Shown here one piece after another: positions 1 to 6,956 of a DNA stretch of 11,786 nucleotides (positions are counted from its first letter, which is position 1; the number at the start of each line of letters is the position of its first letter). The notes under the pieces are model-generated. The model searched no databases. It saw nothing but the letters and a program-made list of their open reading frames with translations, and was not told the origin of the DNA. Origin of the DNA: Desulfonatronovibrio sp. (GTDB taxonomy: Bacteria > Desulfobacterota > Desulfovibrionia > Desulfovibrionales > Desulfonatronovibrionaceae). The stretch spans positions 1-11,786 of the forward strand of contig PWPY01000063.1 in the NCBI GenBank assembly GCA_003558575.1. Reading direction: 5' to 3'. A program made the translations under genes and the position numbers.

Positions 1-1014
1 ATTAGAGGAAGTCTGAAGCAGGATCAGGAAGTCAGTCTGACAGTGGATGACGGCAAAAGGGTTTCCATTGCCAGAAACCATACAGCGACCCATCTTCTGC
101 ATTCTGTTTTGCGCCGCATCCTTGGTGAACATGTGCGCCAGGCCGGCTCGCTTGTGGAAGAAAACAGACTCAGGTTTGATTTTACACACATAAAATCCTT
201 GAGCAAGGAAGAACTTTCTAAGATTGAAGATGATGTTAACGCAGCGATATTATCGGATATTTCCGTACAGACCATGGAAATGGATCATGAGCATGCAGTG
301 GAAAAAGGTGCATTGGCCCTTTTTGGAGAAAAATACTCAGATAAGGTAAGAGTAGTTTCTCTCGGAGATGTTTCCATGGAGCTTTGTGGTGGAACTCACC
401 TTGAATCCACAGGTCAGGCAGGAAGCTTCTGTATCCTCAATGAAGGTGCAGTTGCCGCTGGAGTACGGAGGATTGAGGCTGTGACCGGCTGGGAAGCTTT
501 AAGATTCTGGCAGAAAAACCGTCTTAATCTTGAAAAGCTTCAGGACATGCTAAAGGCCGGATCGGATCAGGTTGTGGACAAGATTGTTGTCCTGCAAAAC
601 CAGATGAAAGAGCTGTCTAAGGAGAATAAGGCTCTCAAACAGAAACTTTCTTCAGGTGCTGGTAAGCAGCTTGCTTCCGAGTCCAGAGATATCGCCGGCA
701 TTCAGGTCATCGCCCAGAAAGTTGATGATACAGATATGAATGGCCTGCGAAAGCTTATGGATGATATACGTTCCAAAATGAAATCCGGGGTAGCCATGCT
801 TGCCTCTGTGGATAAAGACAAGCCTTCGCTGCTCATATATGTGAGTAAGGATTTACATGAAAAATTTACTGCTCCTCAGTTAATTAAGGAAGTAGCTGCT
901 GAAATCAAAGGCAGTGGTGGAGGGCGGCCTGATTTGGCCCAGGCAGGAGGATCGGATCCTATGGGAGTAGATAGGGCTTTATTGAAGCTTGAAGGCATTT
1001 TGTCCAGAGGATAG
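1..1014 (+). CDS. alaS: Alanyl-tRNA synthetase, C-terminal part (5' end outside window)
   Basis: AlaS charges tRNA-Ala with alanine in the cytoplasm and hydrolyses mischarged Ser/Gly-tRNA-Ala. The reading frame is open from base 1 with no credible start, so this is the last ~337 codons of a protein usually near 870-880 residues. The GTG at 43 is internal. Visible are the editing-domain zinc/active-site motif RNHTATHLLH (His codons at 79 and 91), its partner CGGTHLE (Cys codon 385, His codon 397), a coiled linker around 540-660 rich in Lys, Gln and Leu, and the C-Ala/DHHA1 domain ending in GSGGGRPDLAQAGG (about 910-950). The aminoacylation domain lies upstream of the window. It ends in TAG and faces the small minus-strand gene. 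No convincing intrinsic terminator follows; there is only a 4-bp GGCT/AGCC hairpin near 1041. Identity is secure from the motifs. Confidence 0.97.
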   Translation: MRGSLKQDQEVSLTVDDGKRVSIARNHTATHLLHSVLRRILGEHVRQAGSLVEENRLRFDFTHIKSLSKEELSKIEDDVNAAILSDISVQTMEMDHEHAVEKGALALFGEKYSDKVRVVSLGDVSMELCGGTHLESTGQAGSFCILNEGAVAAGVRRIEAVTGWEALRFWQKNRLNLEKLQDMLKAGSDQVVDKIVVLQNQMKELSKENKALKQKLSSGAGKQLASESRDIAGIQVIAQKVDDTDMNGLRKLMDDIRSKMKSGVAMLASVDKDKPSLLIYVSKDLHEKFTAPQLIKEVAAEIKGSGGGRPDLAQAGGSDPMGVDRALLKLEGILSRG

Positions 1015-1088
1015 TGATCCGCAATTTGTTGACTGTTTTCGGCTTACAGCCCTTTCAGTGGACCTTTGCTTAGGGTGCATAAGGTCTG

Positions 1089-1478
1089 TTAGACAGAAAG
1101 ATTGATCATTGGATGAGAATATTCAAGGGGTGCCCGGTACTGCCTGTCATAAGATATGGCTGCGGCTCTGGGTTGAAGCGGACCATAGTGATGATTGGAA
1201 TGAAACCTTGAAAGGGATTTTATTTCCTGGGCCTGATTCAGTTCCTGGAAAAATTTTTTATCGGATTTTTGCGCGAGGCTTGAAGGCTCAACCTGAATGT
1301 CCTGGGACTGGTACTCTATTCCGAATCCTTTCCATTTAAAGCCAAAGCTTTTCTGGATGGAGTCTACCTTTGGTTCAGCTGAGTAGGATTTACGACCTGA
1401 TGTCTTTTTTTCCACCAGGGCATATTGCTGAACAGGATTATGAGAGTTGGAACTGATAATTTGAGTCATGTCATTCAT
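1089..1478 (-). CDS. Hypothetical protein, 129 aa
   Basis: I do not recognise this family. The frame encodes 129 soluble-looking, polar residues rich in Ser, Gln, Lys and Tyr. It has no signal peptide, membrane segment or Cys. A basic stretch sits near residues 24-30 (KKTSGRK), aromatic residues near 46-56 (FGFKWKGFGIEY), and the tail contains QPRAAAISYDRQYRAP. The start is uncertain: the ATG at 1478 has no good Shine-Dalgarno sequence, and another ATG lies three codons downstream. It is convergent with alaS (74-bp gap) and divergent from nfnA (90-bp gap), so it is probably transcribed alone. A competing 76-codon plus-strand frame overlaps it but starts at TTG and looks spurious. The call rests on length, strand arrangement and a plausible composition, so a chance ORF cannot be excluded. 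Confidence 0.5.
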   Translation of the reverse strand: MNDMTQIISSNSHNPVQQYALVEKKTSGRKSYSAEPKVDSIQKSFGFKWKGFGIEYQSQDIQVEPSSLAQKSDKKFFQELNQAQEIKSLSRFHSNHHYGPLQPRAAAISYDRQYRAPLEYSHPMINLSV

Positions 1479-1500
1479 GGTTTTTTTAAAAACTGATAAT

Positions 1501-1530
1501 AATATATAACTCTTTTACATTCCCAGGCAA
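1501..1530 (-). promoter_or_regulatory. Possible promoter for the 129-aa gene
   Basis: On the minus strand TTGCCT (plus 1525-1530) is followed after 18 bp by TATATT (plus 1501-1506), a 4/6 and 5/6 match to the sigma-70 boxes. It lies about 23 bp upstream of the minus-strand ATG. The region is AT-rich, so chance matches are likely. It overlaps the forward promoter candidate. Confidence 0.3.
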
Positions 1531-1543
1531 GCTTTTTTATATG
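1514..1543 (+). promoter_or_regulatory. Possible sigma-70 promoter for nfnAB
   Basis: TTTACA (1514-1519) is a 5/6 match to the -35 consensus. After 18 bp comes TATATG (1538-1543), a 4/6 match to the -10 box. Transcription would start near 1550, giving a leader of about 20 nt before the nfnA ATG. No terminator hairpin or riboswitch-like structure is seen between 1479 and 1568. Confidence 0.35.
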
Positions 1544-1568
1544 GCAAACCCGGGATTCTCAGGTTGCT

Positions 1569-2405
1569 ATGCTTAACAAAATATTAAAGAAACGAATACT
1601 CATTCCTGACAGGGTCAGTGAGCTTACTATTTATGCTCCACATATCGCCAGAAATGCCAGACCTGGGAATTTTGTGGTCTTGAGGCTGACAGAAAAAGGA
1701 GAAAGAATTCCTTTGACCATTGCTTACAAGGACCCTGAAAAAGGAGTTATTGTCATAGTATACCTTGTGCTTGGCAAAACCTCAGCCCTTCTGGATACAT
1801 TTGGTCAGGGAGATATCATCCTTGATCTTTGCGGTCCCTTAGGCAAGCCTACCGAGATCAGGAAGCAGGGCCAAGTCATTTGTGTAGGTGGTGGGACCGG
1901 AATCGCTGCCATGCACCATATTGCCAAGGGTAACTATGAAGCCGGAAATGAAGTCCTTTCTGTTATTGGAGCGAGAAGCAAGGACCTGCTTCTGTTCAAG
2001 CCCGAATTGGAGAAGATCTCTTCCAAAGTTTTTGTAGCTACTGATGATGGCAGTATGGGACATAAGGGTTTTGTTACGGAGGTTCTGCTGAAGTGCCTGA
2101 AAGAGAACCCTGATGTTAAGGAAGTTGTTGCGGTTGGTCCTGTTCCCATGATGAAAGCTGTGGCCGGAGTTACGGCTGATTTTGATGTAGAAACAGTGGT
2201 CAGCCTTAACTCCATAATGGTTGACGGAGTAGGCATGTGCGGAGCATGCAGAGTCAGCGTTGGTGGTGAGACAAAATTTGCCTGTGTGGATGGTCCGGAG
2301 TTTGATGCCTCCAAAGTGGACTTTGATGAGCTGATGATGAGATTGAATGCCTTCAAGCCCCAGGAAGAATTATCAATGGAACTATTTAAAAAGAAGACAG
2401 GTTAG
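1569..2405 (+). CDS. nfnA: NfnA-like NADH-dependent ferredoxin:NADP+ oxidoreductase, small subunit
   Basis: This is the small subunit of the cytoplasmic flavin-based bifurcating transhydrogenase, which couples ferredoxin and NADH oxidation to NADP+ reduction (also annotated as sulfide dehydrogenase SudB). In order it shows a ferredoxin-reductase-type FAD domain with the flavin motif RIPLTI (46-51), an NAD-binding domain starting at CVGGGTGIAA (105-114), and a C-terminal [2Fe-2S] site. Three cysteines (C224, C227, C239) follow a conserved VDG (D219). Known NfnA structures use Asp plus three Cys as cluster ligands, and this sequence fits. The 278-residue length is normal. The ATG at 1569 is chosen because MLNKILKKR matches the family's usual N-terminus, although the ribosome site is weak. 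Its TAG directly abuts the ATG of nfnB, so the two are co-transcribed. PyrK-like electron-transfer subunits are related, but the NfnB partner settles the call. Confidence 0.93.
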   Translation: MLNKILKKRILIPDRVSELTIYAPHIARNARPGNFVVLRLTEKGERIPLTIAYKDPEKGVIVIVYLVLGKTSALLDTFGQGDIILDLCGPLGKPTEIRKQGQVICVGGGTGIAAMHHIAKGNYEAGNEVLSVIGARSKDLLLFKPELEKISSKVFVATDDGSMGHKGFVTEVLLKCLKENPDVKEVVAVGPVPMMKAVAGVTADFDVETVVSLNSIMVDGVGMCGACRVSVGGETKFACVDGPEFDASKVDFDELMMRLNAFKPQEELSMELFKKKTG

Positions 2406-3821
2406 ATGACCAAAAAGAAAAAAACCAAAATTAAGCCCAGAGTAAGCATGCCCATGCGCGATGCTGTTCAAAGGGGCAGGATATTTTCTGAAGTAGCGCT
2501 GGGGTATGATCAGAACCAGGCAGTGGCCGAGGCCAAAAGATGTCTGCAATGCAAAAAAGACACATGCAAAACAGGATGTCCTGTGGATGTGGACTGTAAA
2601 TCATTTATCCGTCTCGTGGCTGAGGAAAATTTTCAGGAAGCCTTCAAGGTTATCAAGGATACCAACAGCCTGCCTGCCATATGCGGACGGGTATGTCCTC
2701 AGGAAAATCAGTGTGAGGGTACGTGCAAGCTTGGCCCAACCGGTCAGCCCATTGCCATAGGCCGCTTGGAGCGGTTTGTTGCGGATAACTTTTATGCAAG
2801 GAATTCATGTGAACAGGAAACAGGCTTTATGGAATGTATCCTGCCTGATGAGAATCTCAAGGTTGCTGCCTTTGGTTCAGGACCCAGCAGTCTTACTTTG
2901 GCCGGATATCTGTCTGCCAGGGGAGTGAAAGTAACTGTATTTGAAGCCCTGCATGAACCTGGTGGAGTACTTGTCTACGGCATCCCGGAGTTCAGACTGC
3001 CCAAATCTGTTGTTAAGAGAGAGGTGGATTCTCTCAAGCATCTTGGCGTAGAATTCAAGTGTAATTTTGTCGGCGGCATGAGCGTTACCATTGATGAGCT
3101 CTTTGCCGAAGGATATAAGGCTGTATTTATCGGAGTCGGGGCTGGTCTGCCCAGATTTATGAATTTGCCTGGTGAAAATTATGTAGGGGTTTATTCAGCA
3201 AATGAATATCTGACCAGGGTAAACCTTATGCATGGTTATAAATTTCCTGAGTATGATACCCCTGTTCCCAAAGGGAATAATGTTATTGTCATTGGCGGAG
3301 GAAATGTTGCCATGGACGCTGCAAGGACAGCCTACAGGCTGGGAGCATCCAGTGTGAAGGTTGTTTATCGTCGGACAAAAGGTGAAATGCCGGTTCGACT
3401 TGAAGAACTGGAACATGCCTTAGAAGAAGGAATTGAGCTTGAAATCCTTGCTTCTCCTGTTTCATTTTCCGGTGATGATCACGGGCACTTAAAAAGTGTC
3501 CTTCTGCAGAAGATGGAGCTTGGTGAGCCCGATGCCAGCGGTCGTAGAAGGCCTGTCCCCATTGATGGTGAAGTCTATGAACTGAAGACAGATATGGCAA
3601 TAATGGCTGTGGGAACTGGAGCAAACCGTGTTCTGACACAAACCACACCTCAGCTTGAACTTAATAAATGGGGTAATATAAAGGCTGATCCTTCTACTGG
3701 TGAGACCAATCTGCCCATGGTGTTTGCAGGAGGTGACATTGTCACTGGTGCAGCAACTGTAGTGGAAGCAATGGGGGCAGGAAGAATTGCCGCCAGGGAA
3801 ATTCTTCGACGGCTGAAATAA
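2406..3821 (+). CDS. nfnB: NfnB-like NADH-dependent ferredoxin:NADP+ oxidoreductase, large subunit
   Basis: This is the large subunit, carrying the bifurcating FAD, two [4Fe-4S] clusters and the NADP(H) site. It belongs to the GltD (glutamate synthase small subunit)-like family. Residues 46-107 hold the N-terminal cluster domain: C46, C49, C54, C58, then C93, C97, C103, C107, with E100 inside CPQENQC. The first Rossmann FAD motif is AFGSGPSS (155-162), followed by EPGGVLVYGIPEFRLPK (184-200). The NADPH motif is GGGNVAMDAART (297-308), with VYRR at 320-323 for the NADPH phosphate. The FAD-closing motif AGGDIVTGAATVVEAMGAGR is at 441-460. The 471-residue length is normal. A lone GltD homologue is excluded because nfnA directly abuts upstream and no gltB is visible. 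The stop codon lies inside the target duplication of the mobile element immediately downstream. Confidence 0.94.
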   Translation: MTKKKKTKIKPRVSMPMRDAVQRGRIFSEVALGYDQNQAVAEAKRCLQCKKDTCKTGCPVDVDCKSFIRLVAEENFQEAFKVIKDTNSLPAICGRVCPQENQCEGTCKLGPTGQPIAIGRLERFVADNFYARNSCEQETGFMECILPDENLKVAAFGSGPSSLTLAGYLSARGVKVTVFEALHEPGGVLVYGIPEFRLPKSVVKREVDSLKHLGVEFKCNFVGGMSVTIDELFAEGYKAVFIGVGAGLPRFMNLPGENYVGVYSANEYLTRVNLMHGYKFPEYDTPVPKGNNVIVIGGGNVAMDAARTAYRLGASSVKVVYRRTKGEMPVRLEELEHALEEGIELEILASPVSFSGDDHGHLKSVLLQKMELGEPDASGRRRPVPIDGEVYELKTDMAIMAVGTGANRVLTQTTPQLELNKWGNIKADPSTGETNLPMVFAGGDIVTGAATVVEAMGAGRIAAREILRRLK

Positions 3822-3825
3822 TTTT
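3818..3825. repeat. Left 8-bp target-site duplication of copy 1
   Basis: ATAATTTT directly abuts the left inverted repeat and recurs exactly at 4000-4007 beside the right one. It contains the nfnB stop codon TAA (3819-3821), so the insertion event left the nfnB reading frame complete. Confidence 0.8.
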
Positions 3826-3999
3826 GTAACTGTTCACCACTTTAAATGTATATGATTTTTTGGTTTTGGAGGTTCAGCAAACAGGGTCGAAAAAACTCGC
3901 TTAAACAGTTTACGCCAGTTTGCTGAACTTCCCAACTCTCTGTAAAGATTGACTGTTGGATAAGGACTCTTTCAACACTCAGTTATGGTGAATAGTTAC
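3826..3999 (+). mobile_element. MITE-like element, copy 1 (174 bp)
   Basis: This is a non-coding element with imperfect terminal inverted repeats: GTAACTGTTCACCA at the left and TGGTGAATAGTTAC at the right (13 of 14 pair). A second, inner inverted repeat is formed by GGAGGTTCAGCAAAC (3868-3882) and GTTTGCTGAACTTCC (3918-3932). Both ends are flanked by a perfect 8-bp direct repeat ATAATTTT (3818-3825 and 4000-4007), the mark of a target-site duplication. Its first 26 bp are identical to the reversed end of copy 2 at 7197-7222. It has no ORF of note, so a transposase would have to act in trans. Both hairpins could affect the end of the nfnAB transcript. Confidence 0.82.
3960..3979 (+). repeat. 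20-bp repeat, copy A
   Basis: ATAAGGACTCTTTCAACACT recurs exactly at 11592-11611 in the same orientation. Here it lies in a part of mobile element copy 1 that copy 2 lacks, and it forms part of a small hairpin (TGTTG at 3954-3958 against CAACA at 3973-3977). Confidence 0.75.
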
Positions 4000-4023
4000 A
4001 TAATTTTTTAATCAGGTTATAAC
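3995..4023 (+). promoter_or_regulatory. Possible promoter for the PSP1 gene, -35 at the element end
   Basis: GTTACA (3995-4000, 4/6) and TATAAC (4018-4023, 5/6) are separated by 17 bp, with the ATG of the PSP1 gene 23 bp further on. The -35-like box is the outer end of the mobile element plus one flanking base. Weak evidence from sequence match only. Confidence 0.3.
4000..4007. repeat. Right 8-bp target-site duplication of copy 1
   Basis: Exact second copy of ATAATTTT, immediately after the GTTAC end of the element. Together with 3818-3825 it gives the element boundaries to the base. Confidence 0.8.
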
Positions 4024-4045
4024 AACTTATAGTGAAAAAATTTAT

Positions 4046-4876
4046 ATGACACAGGTTATCGGAGTTAAATTCAGGGATCAGGGCCAGGTATATTATTTTA
4101 AGGCCAGTCCTTTTGTTGTTGAAAAGGGTGACTTTGTTATTGTCAAGACAGAAGAAGGTTTGGGGCTGGCCAATGTAGTTGTGGTAAGGGATTCCATTCC
4201 TGATGGATTTACTCCGGAACAGCTCAAACCAATATTCAGACTGGCCAACGCAGAAGATATTCAGAGTCAGAAAGAGAATAAAGATCTGGCAGCTGAAGCC
4301 TATAAGTTATGTCGTGATTTTATCAAGACACGCCAGCTTGAAATGAAGCTGGTAGATGTTGAGGTTTATTTTGATCGCAGCAAGATCATATTTTACTTTA
4401 CAGCACCTGGTAGAGTGGACTTTCGCGATCTGGTCAAGGATCTGGTCAGGATTTACAAGACCAGAATAGAACTGCGTCAGATTGGAGTCCGTCATGAAAC
4501 TCAGATGGTAGGCGGTGTTGGTAATTGCGGTCAAATGTGCTGCTGTCGCAGGTTTATGCGTCAGTTTGAACCTGTGACCATTAAGATGGCCAAGGATCAG
4601 AACCTTTTTCTCAATCCAGCAAAAATATCCGGTGTATGCGGCAGATTGCTTTGTTGTCTGAATTTTGAACAGGAGAATTACTCCCGTTTTCAGAAAAAAA
4701 TCCCTAAGCTTGGTAAACGCTTTAAAACAGATCAGGGTTATTTGCGGGTAATAAGAGCCAATCTTTTCAGGGAATCTCTTACAGTTTTGGATGAAGATGG
4801 AGTTGAAAAAGAAATTCCGTTGCCCCAATGGAACGAGCTTGTTGGAAGACAGAGCAGAAAAAAAGACACCAGGTAG
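4046..4876 (+). CDS. PSP1 C-terminal domain protein, RicT/YaaT-like
   Basis: This is a PSP1-family protein related to Bacillus subtilis RicT (YaaT), which with RicA and RicF forms an Fe-S-containing complex that promotes RNase Y-dependent mRNA processing. The role in deltaproteobacteria is not established. The 276 residues match the family length. The diagnostic cysteines are GNCGQMCCCRRF (159-170: C161, C165, C166, C167) and GVCGRLLCC (196-204: C198, C203, C204). Before them comes the conserved block DLVKDLVRIYKTRIELRQIGVR (128-149). There is no signal peptide or membrane segment, so it is cytoplasmic. The ATG at 4046 lacks a clear Shine-Dalgarno sequence; a GTG at 4033 is out of frame. metG follows by 137 bp, and this pairing recurs in other bacteria (in Firmicutes yaaT lies near metS). 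The family call is firm, the function is inferred. Confidence 0.9.
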   Translation: MTQVIGVKFRDQGQVYYFKASPFVVEKGDFVIVKTEEGLGLANVVVVRDSIPDGFTPEQLKPIFRLANAEDIQSQKENKDLAAEAYKLCRDFIKTRQLEMKLVDVEVYFDRSKIIFYFTAPGRVDFRDLVKDLVRIYKTRIELRQIGVRHETQMVGGVGNCGQMCCCRRFMRQFEPVTIKMAKDQNLFLNPAKISGVCGRLLCCLNFEQENYSRFQKKIPKLGKRFKTDQGYLRVIRANLFRESLTVLDEDGVEKEIPLPQWNELVGRQSRKKDTR

Positions 4877-4914
4877 CAGGGTGAGTATTACCAGTTCACT
4901 GTTTTTACTATTCC

Positions 4915-4932
4915 GGACTACGCCCGTAGTTC
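4915..4932 (+). other. Hairpin in the PSP1-metG spacer
   Basis: GGACTAC (4915-4921) pairs with GTAGTTC (4926-4932) across a 4-base loop, giving a 7-bp stem with one G-T wobble. No T-run follows, so it is not a classical terminator. It lies about 80 bases upstream of the metG start and could be a leader structure or chance. A weaker GTGA/TCAC hairpin followed by five T (4881-4906) lies just before it. Confidence 0.3.
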
Positions 4933-4998
4933 CACGACAGGGTGGTTGTTTAAGAGGTGTTAAAGGAACTATTAACAAGTGAAGAATGCTCACGCAGC

Positions 4999-5004
4999 AG
5001 GAGG
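4999..5004 (+). promoter_or_regulatory. Ribosome binding site that fixes the metG start
   Basis: A perfect AGGAGG stands 9 bases before the TTG at 5014-5016. It lies inside the longer open frame that begins at GTG 4957, which makes the downstream TTG the better start. Confidence 0.75.
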
Positions 5005-5013
5005 CAAATAATT

Positions 5014-6930
5014 TTGGATCCTTTTTTTATATCTACACCTATATATTATGTAAATGCCAGGCCTCATCTGGGGCATGCCTATACCACTATTGTGGCCGAC
5101 AGTATAAGTCGTATTCATAAACTGCAGAACCATCAGACATTTTTTCTTACGGGTACTGATGAGCATGGAGATAAGATAGTTGAAGCTGCTGCCAGTAATA
5201 ACCAGACTCCAGAAGAATATGTAGACAGCATAAGCTCTTTGTTCAGGAATACATGGCCCTGGTTAGAAGCTACTCCGGACAAGTTTATCCGCACCACTTA
5301 CCCTGAACACAAGAAATGTGTGCAGGAAGTTCTGCAAAAAGTTTACGATAAAGGGGATATATACTTTGGTGAGTACGGCGGGCATTATTGTCTGGGCTGT
5401 GAACGCTTTTATACTGAAAAAGAACTTGTGGACGGTTTGTGCCCTGACCATCTGAAAAAACCAAAGTTTCTTCAGGAAAAAAATTATTTTTTCCGTATGA
5501 CCAAGTACCTTGAACCTCTAAGAGAACATATTCTGAATAACCCGGATTTTATCAAGCCGGAAAGATATCGCAATGAAGTCCTGGGAATGCTTGGGGAAGA
5601 GTTGACAGATCTGTGTATTTCAAGGCCCAAAAGCAGGTTGACCTGGGGAATTGAGCTTCCTTTTGACCAGCAGTATGTGACCTATGTCTGGTTTGATGCT
5701 TTGATAAACTATATCTCCGCTCTAAGTTGGCCTGAGGGCGGTGATTTCAAGAAATACTGGAGTGGAGCGCACCACCTTGTAGCCAAAGATATTTTAAAAC
5801 CCCATGCTGTGTTCTGGCCCACAATGCTTATGGCTGCAGACATACCTCTTTTTCAGAGTCTTCGGGTGCATGGTTACTGGACAGTCAGTGAGACCAAGAT
5901 GTCCAAAAGTCTTGGGAATGTTGTGGAACCCATGTCCATGGTTGATAAGTACGGGCTTCCATCGTTCAGATATTTTCTTTTAAGGGAGATGCAGTTCGGC
6001 TTAGATGCTTCTTTTTCTGAGGAAGCTCTGGTGGGAAGGTTAAATGCAGATCTGGCCAATGATCTTGGTAATCTGACCAACAGAGTCCTGTCTATGACCC
6101 ATAAATATTTCAATGGGGAGGTTCCAGTACCATCTGAATTTTCAGAGATGGACAAAGAAACTATTGAACTTGGACAGGAGTCTCTAAAGGATTATGTGAA
6201 GCTGTTTGAAAATTTTGATTTTGCCAAGGCCCTGGCCAGGCTATGGGTCCTTGTGAGTCATCTAAATAAATATGTAGACCAGAGTGCACCCTGGGTTTTA
6301 TACAAAGAGAAAAATACAGTCAGATTGCAGACGGTAATGTATGTTTTGCTGGAAGGAATTCGAAAGATAGCCCTGCATTTATGGCCTGTTATGCCTGGTG
6401 CTTCAGAAAAAATGCTTGAGCAGCTTGGAGTTGAGTTTGACTTAAATAGTGTTGATTTAACTGGAGAATGCGCCCAGTGGAAGGGGCTTCCATCAGGAAC
6501 AATGGTTGCCAAAAGTTCCAATCTGTTCCCAAGGGTTGATTTGAGCACTGAGAAAAAAGATAAAGCGCAGAAGCCGCAGAAAACCAAAAAAGAGCCCAAA
6601 GAAAACCTGGTTCAGTTTGAAGATTTTCAGAAGATGAAATTGGTTACAGGTAGAATTATTGAGGCTCAACCTGTAGAGGATGCTGACAAACTTTATAAGC
6701 TGAGTGTAGACATTGGAAAGGGAGAACCAAGACAGGTTGTAGCTGGTCTGGCTGAATTTTTTAAGCCTCAGGACCTGACAGGCAGGGATGTAGTTGTCCT
6801 GGCTAATCTTGCCCCAAGAAAAATACGAGGGGTTATGTCTCATGGAATGGTCCTGGCCGTACGCCAGGGTAAAAAAATGTCATTGCTTAAGGCTGATCCT
6901 CAGTCAGATCCGGGTAAGAAAGTGAGCTGA
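5014..6930 (+). CDS. metG: Methionyl-tRNA synthetase with C-terminal tRNA-binding domain
   Basis: MetG charges initiator and elongator tRNA-Met with methionine. I start it at TTG 5014 (638 residues), because AGGAGG precedes it by 9 bases and the protein then begins MDPFFISTPIYYVN, like other MetG proteins. The longer frame from GTG 4957 would add 19 residues untypical of the family. Numbering from the TTG, the sequence shows the HIGH-type motif HLGH (18-21) of the class I Rossmann fold, a zinc knuckle CLGC...CPDH (C126, C129, C143, H146), KMSKS (295-299), a helical anticodon domain, and a Lys-rich linker near 520-530. A C-terminal Trbp111-like OB-fold domain runs from about 534 to the end. 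The CxxC/CxxH knuckle and the appended domain indicate a dimeric MetG. There is no in-frame ATG nearby, so initiation is probably inefficient. It converges on rsmE with mobile element copy 2 between. Confidence 0.96.
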   Translation: MDPFFISTPIYYVNARPHLGHAYTTIVADSISRIHKLQNHQTFFLTGTDEHGDKIVEAAASNNQTPEEYVDSISSLFRNTWPWLEATPDKFIRTTYPEHKKCVQEVLQKVYDKGDIYFGEYGGHYCLGCERFYTEKELVDGLCPDHLKKPKFLQEKNYFFRMTKYLEPLREHILNNPDFIKPERYRNEVLGMLGEELTDLCISRPKSRLTWGIELPFDQQYVTYVWFDALINYISALSWPEGGDFKKYWSGAHHLVAKDILKPHAVFWPTMLMAADIPLFQSLRVHGYWTVSETKMSKSLGNVVEPMSMVDKYGLPSFRYFLLREMQFGLDASFSEEALVGRLNADLANDLGNLTNRVLSMTHKYFNGEVPVPSEFSEMDKETIELGQESLKDYVKLFENFDFAKALARLWVLVSHLNKYVDQSAPWVLYKEKNTVRLQTVMYVLLEGIRKIALHLWPVMPGASEKMLEQLGVEFDLNSVDLTGECAQWKGLPSGTMVAKSSNLFPRVDLSTEKKDKAQKPQKTKKEPKENLVQFEDFQKMKLVTGRIIEAQPVEDADKLYKLSVDIGKGEPRQVVAGLAEFFKPQDLTGRDVVVLANLAPRKIRGVMSHGMVLAVRQGKKMSLLKADPQSDPGKKVS

Positions 6931-6956
6931 TGATCATTGGCAGAATTTGGGACTTT

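Noticed and set aside
1109..1339. Plus-strand 76-codon frame
   Set aside because: It starts at TTG without a ribosome site, overlaps the better minus-strand frame and has an untidy composition.
1934..2356. Minus-strand 140-codon frame inside nfnA
   Set aside because: It is the antisense shadow of a gene with clear NfnA motifs, and its sequence is low-complexity Ser/Thr/Pro.
3289..3648. Minus-strand 119-codon frame inside nfnB
   Set aside because: Antisense shadow of the NADPH-binding region of nfnB.
4307..4993. Minus-strand 228-codon frame over the PSP1 gene
   Set aside because: It is long but antisense to a gene with diagnostic cysteine motifs, and its translation has no recognisable family features.
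4877..5013. T-box or SAM riboswitch in the metG leader
   Set aside because: Only one short hairpin is seen, and neither T-box nor SAM-riboswitch consensus elements can be recognised.
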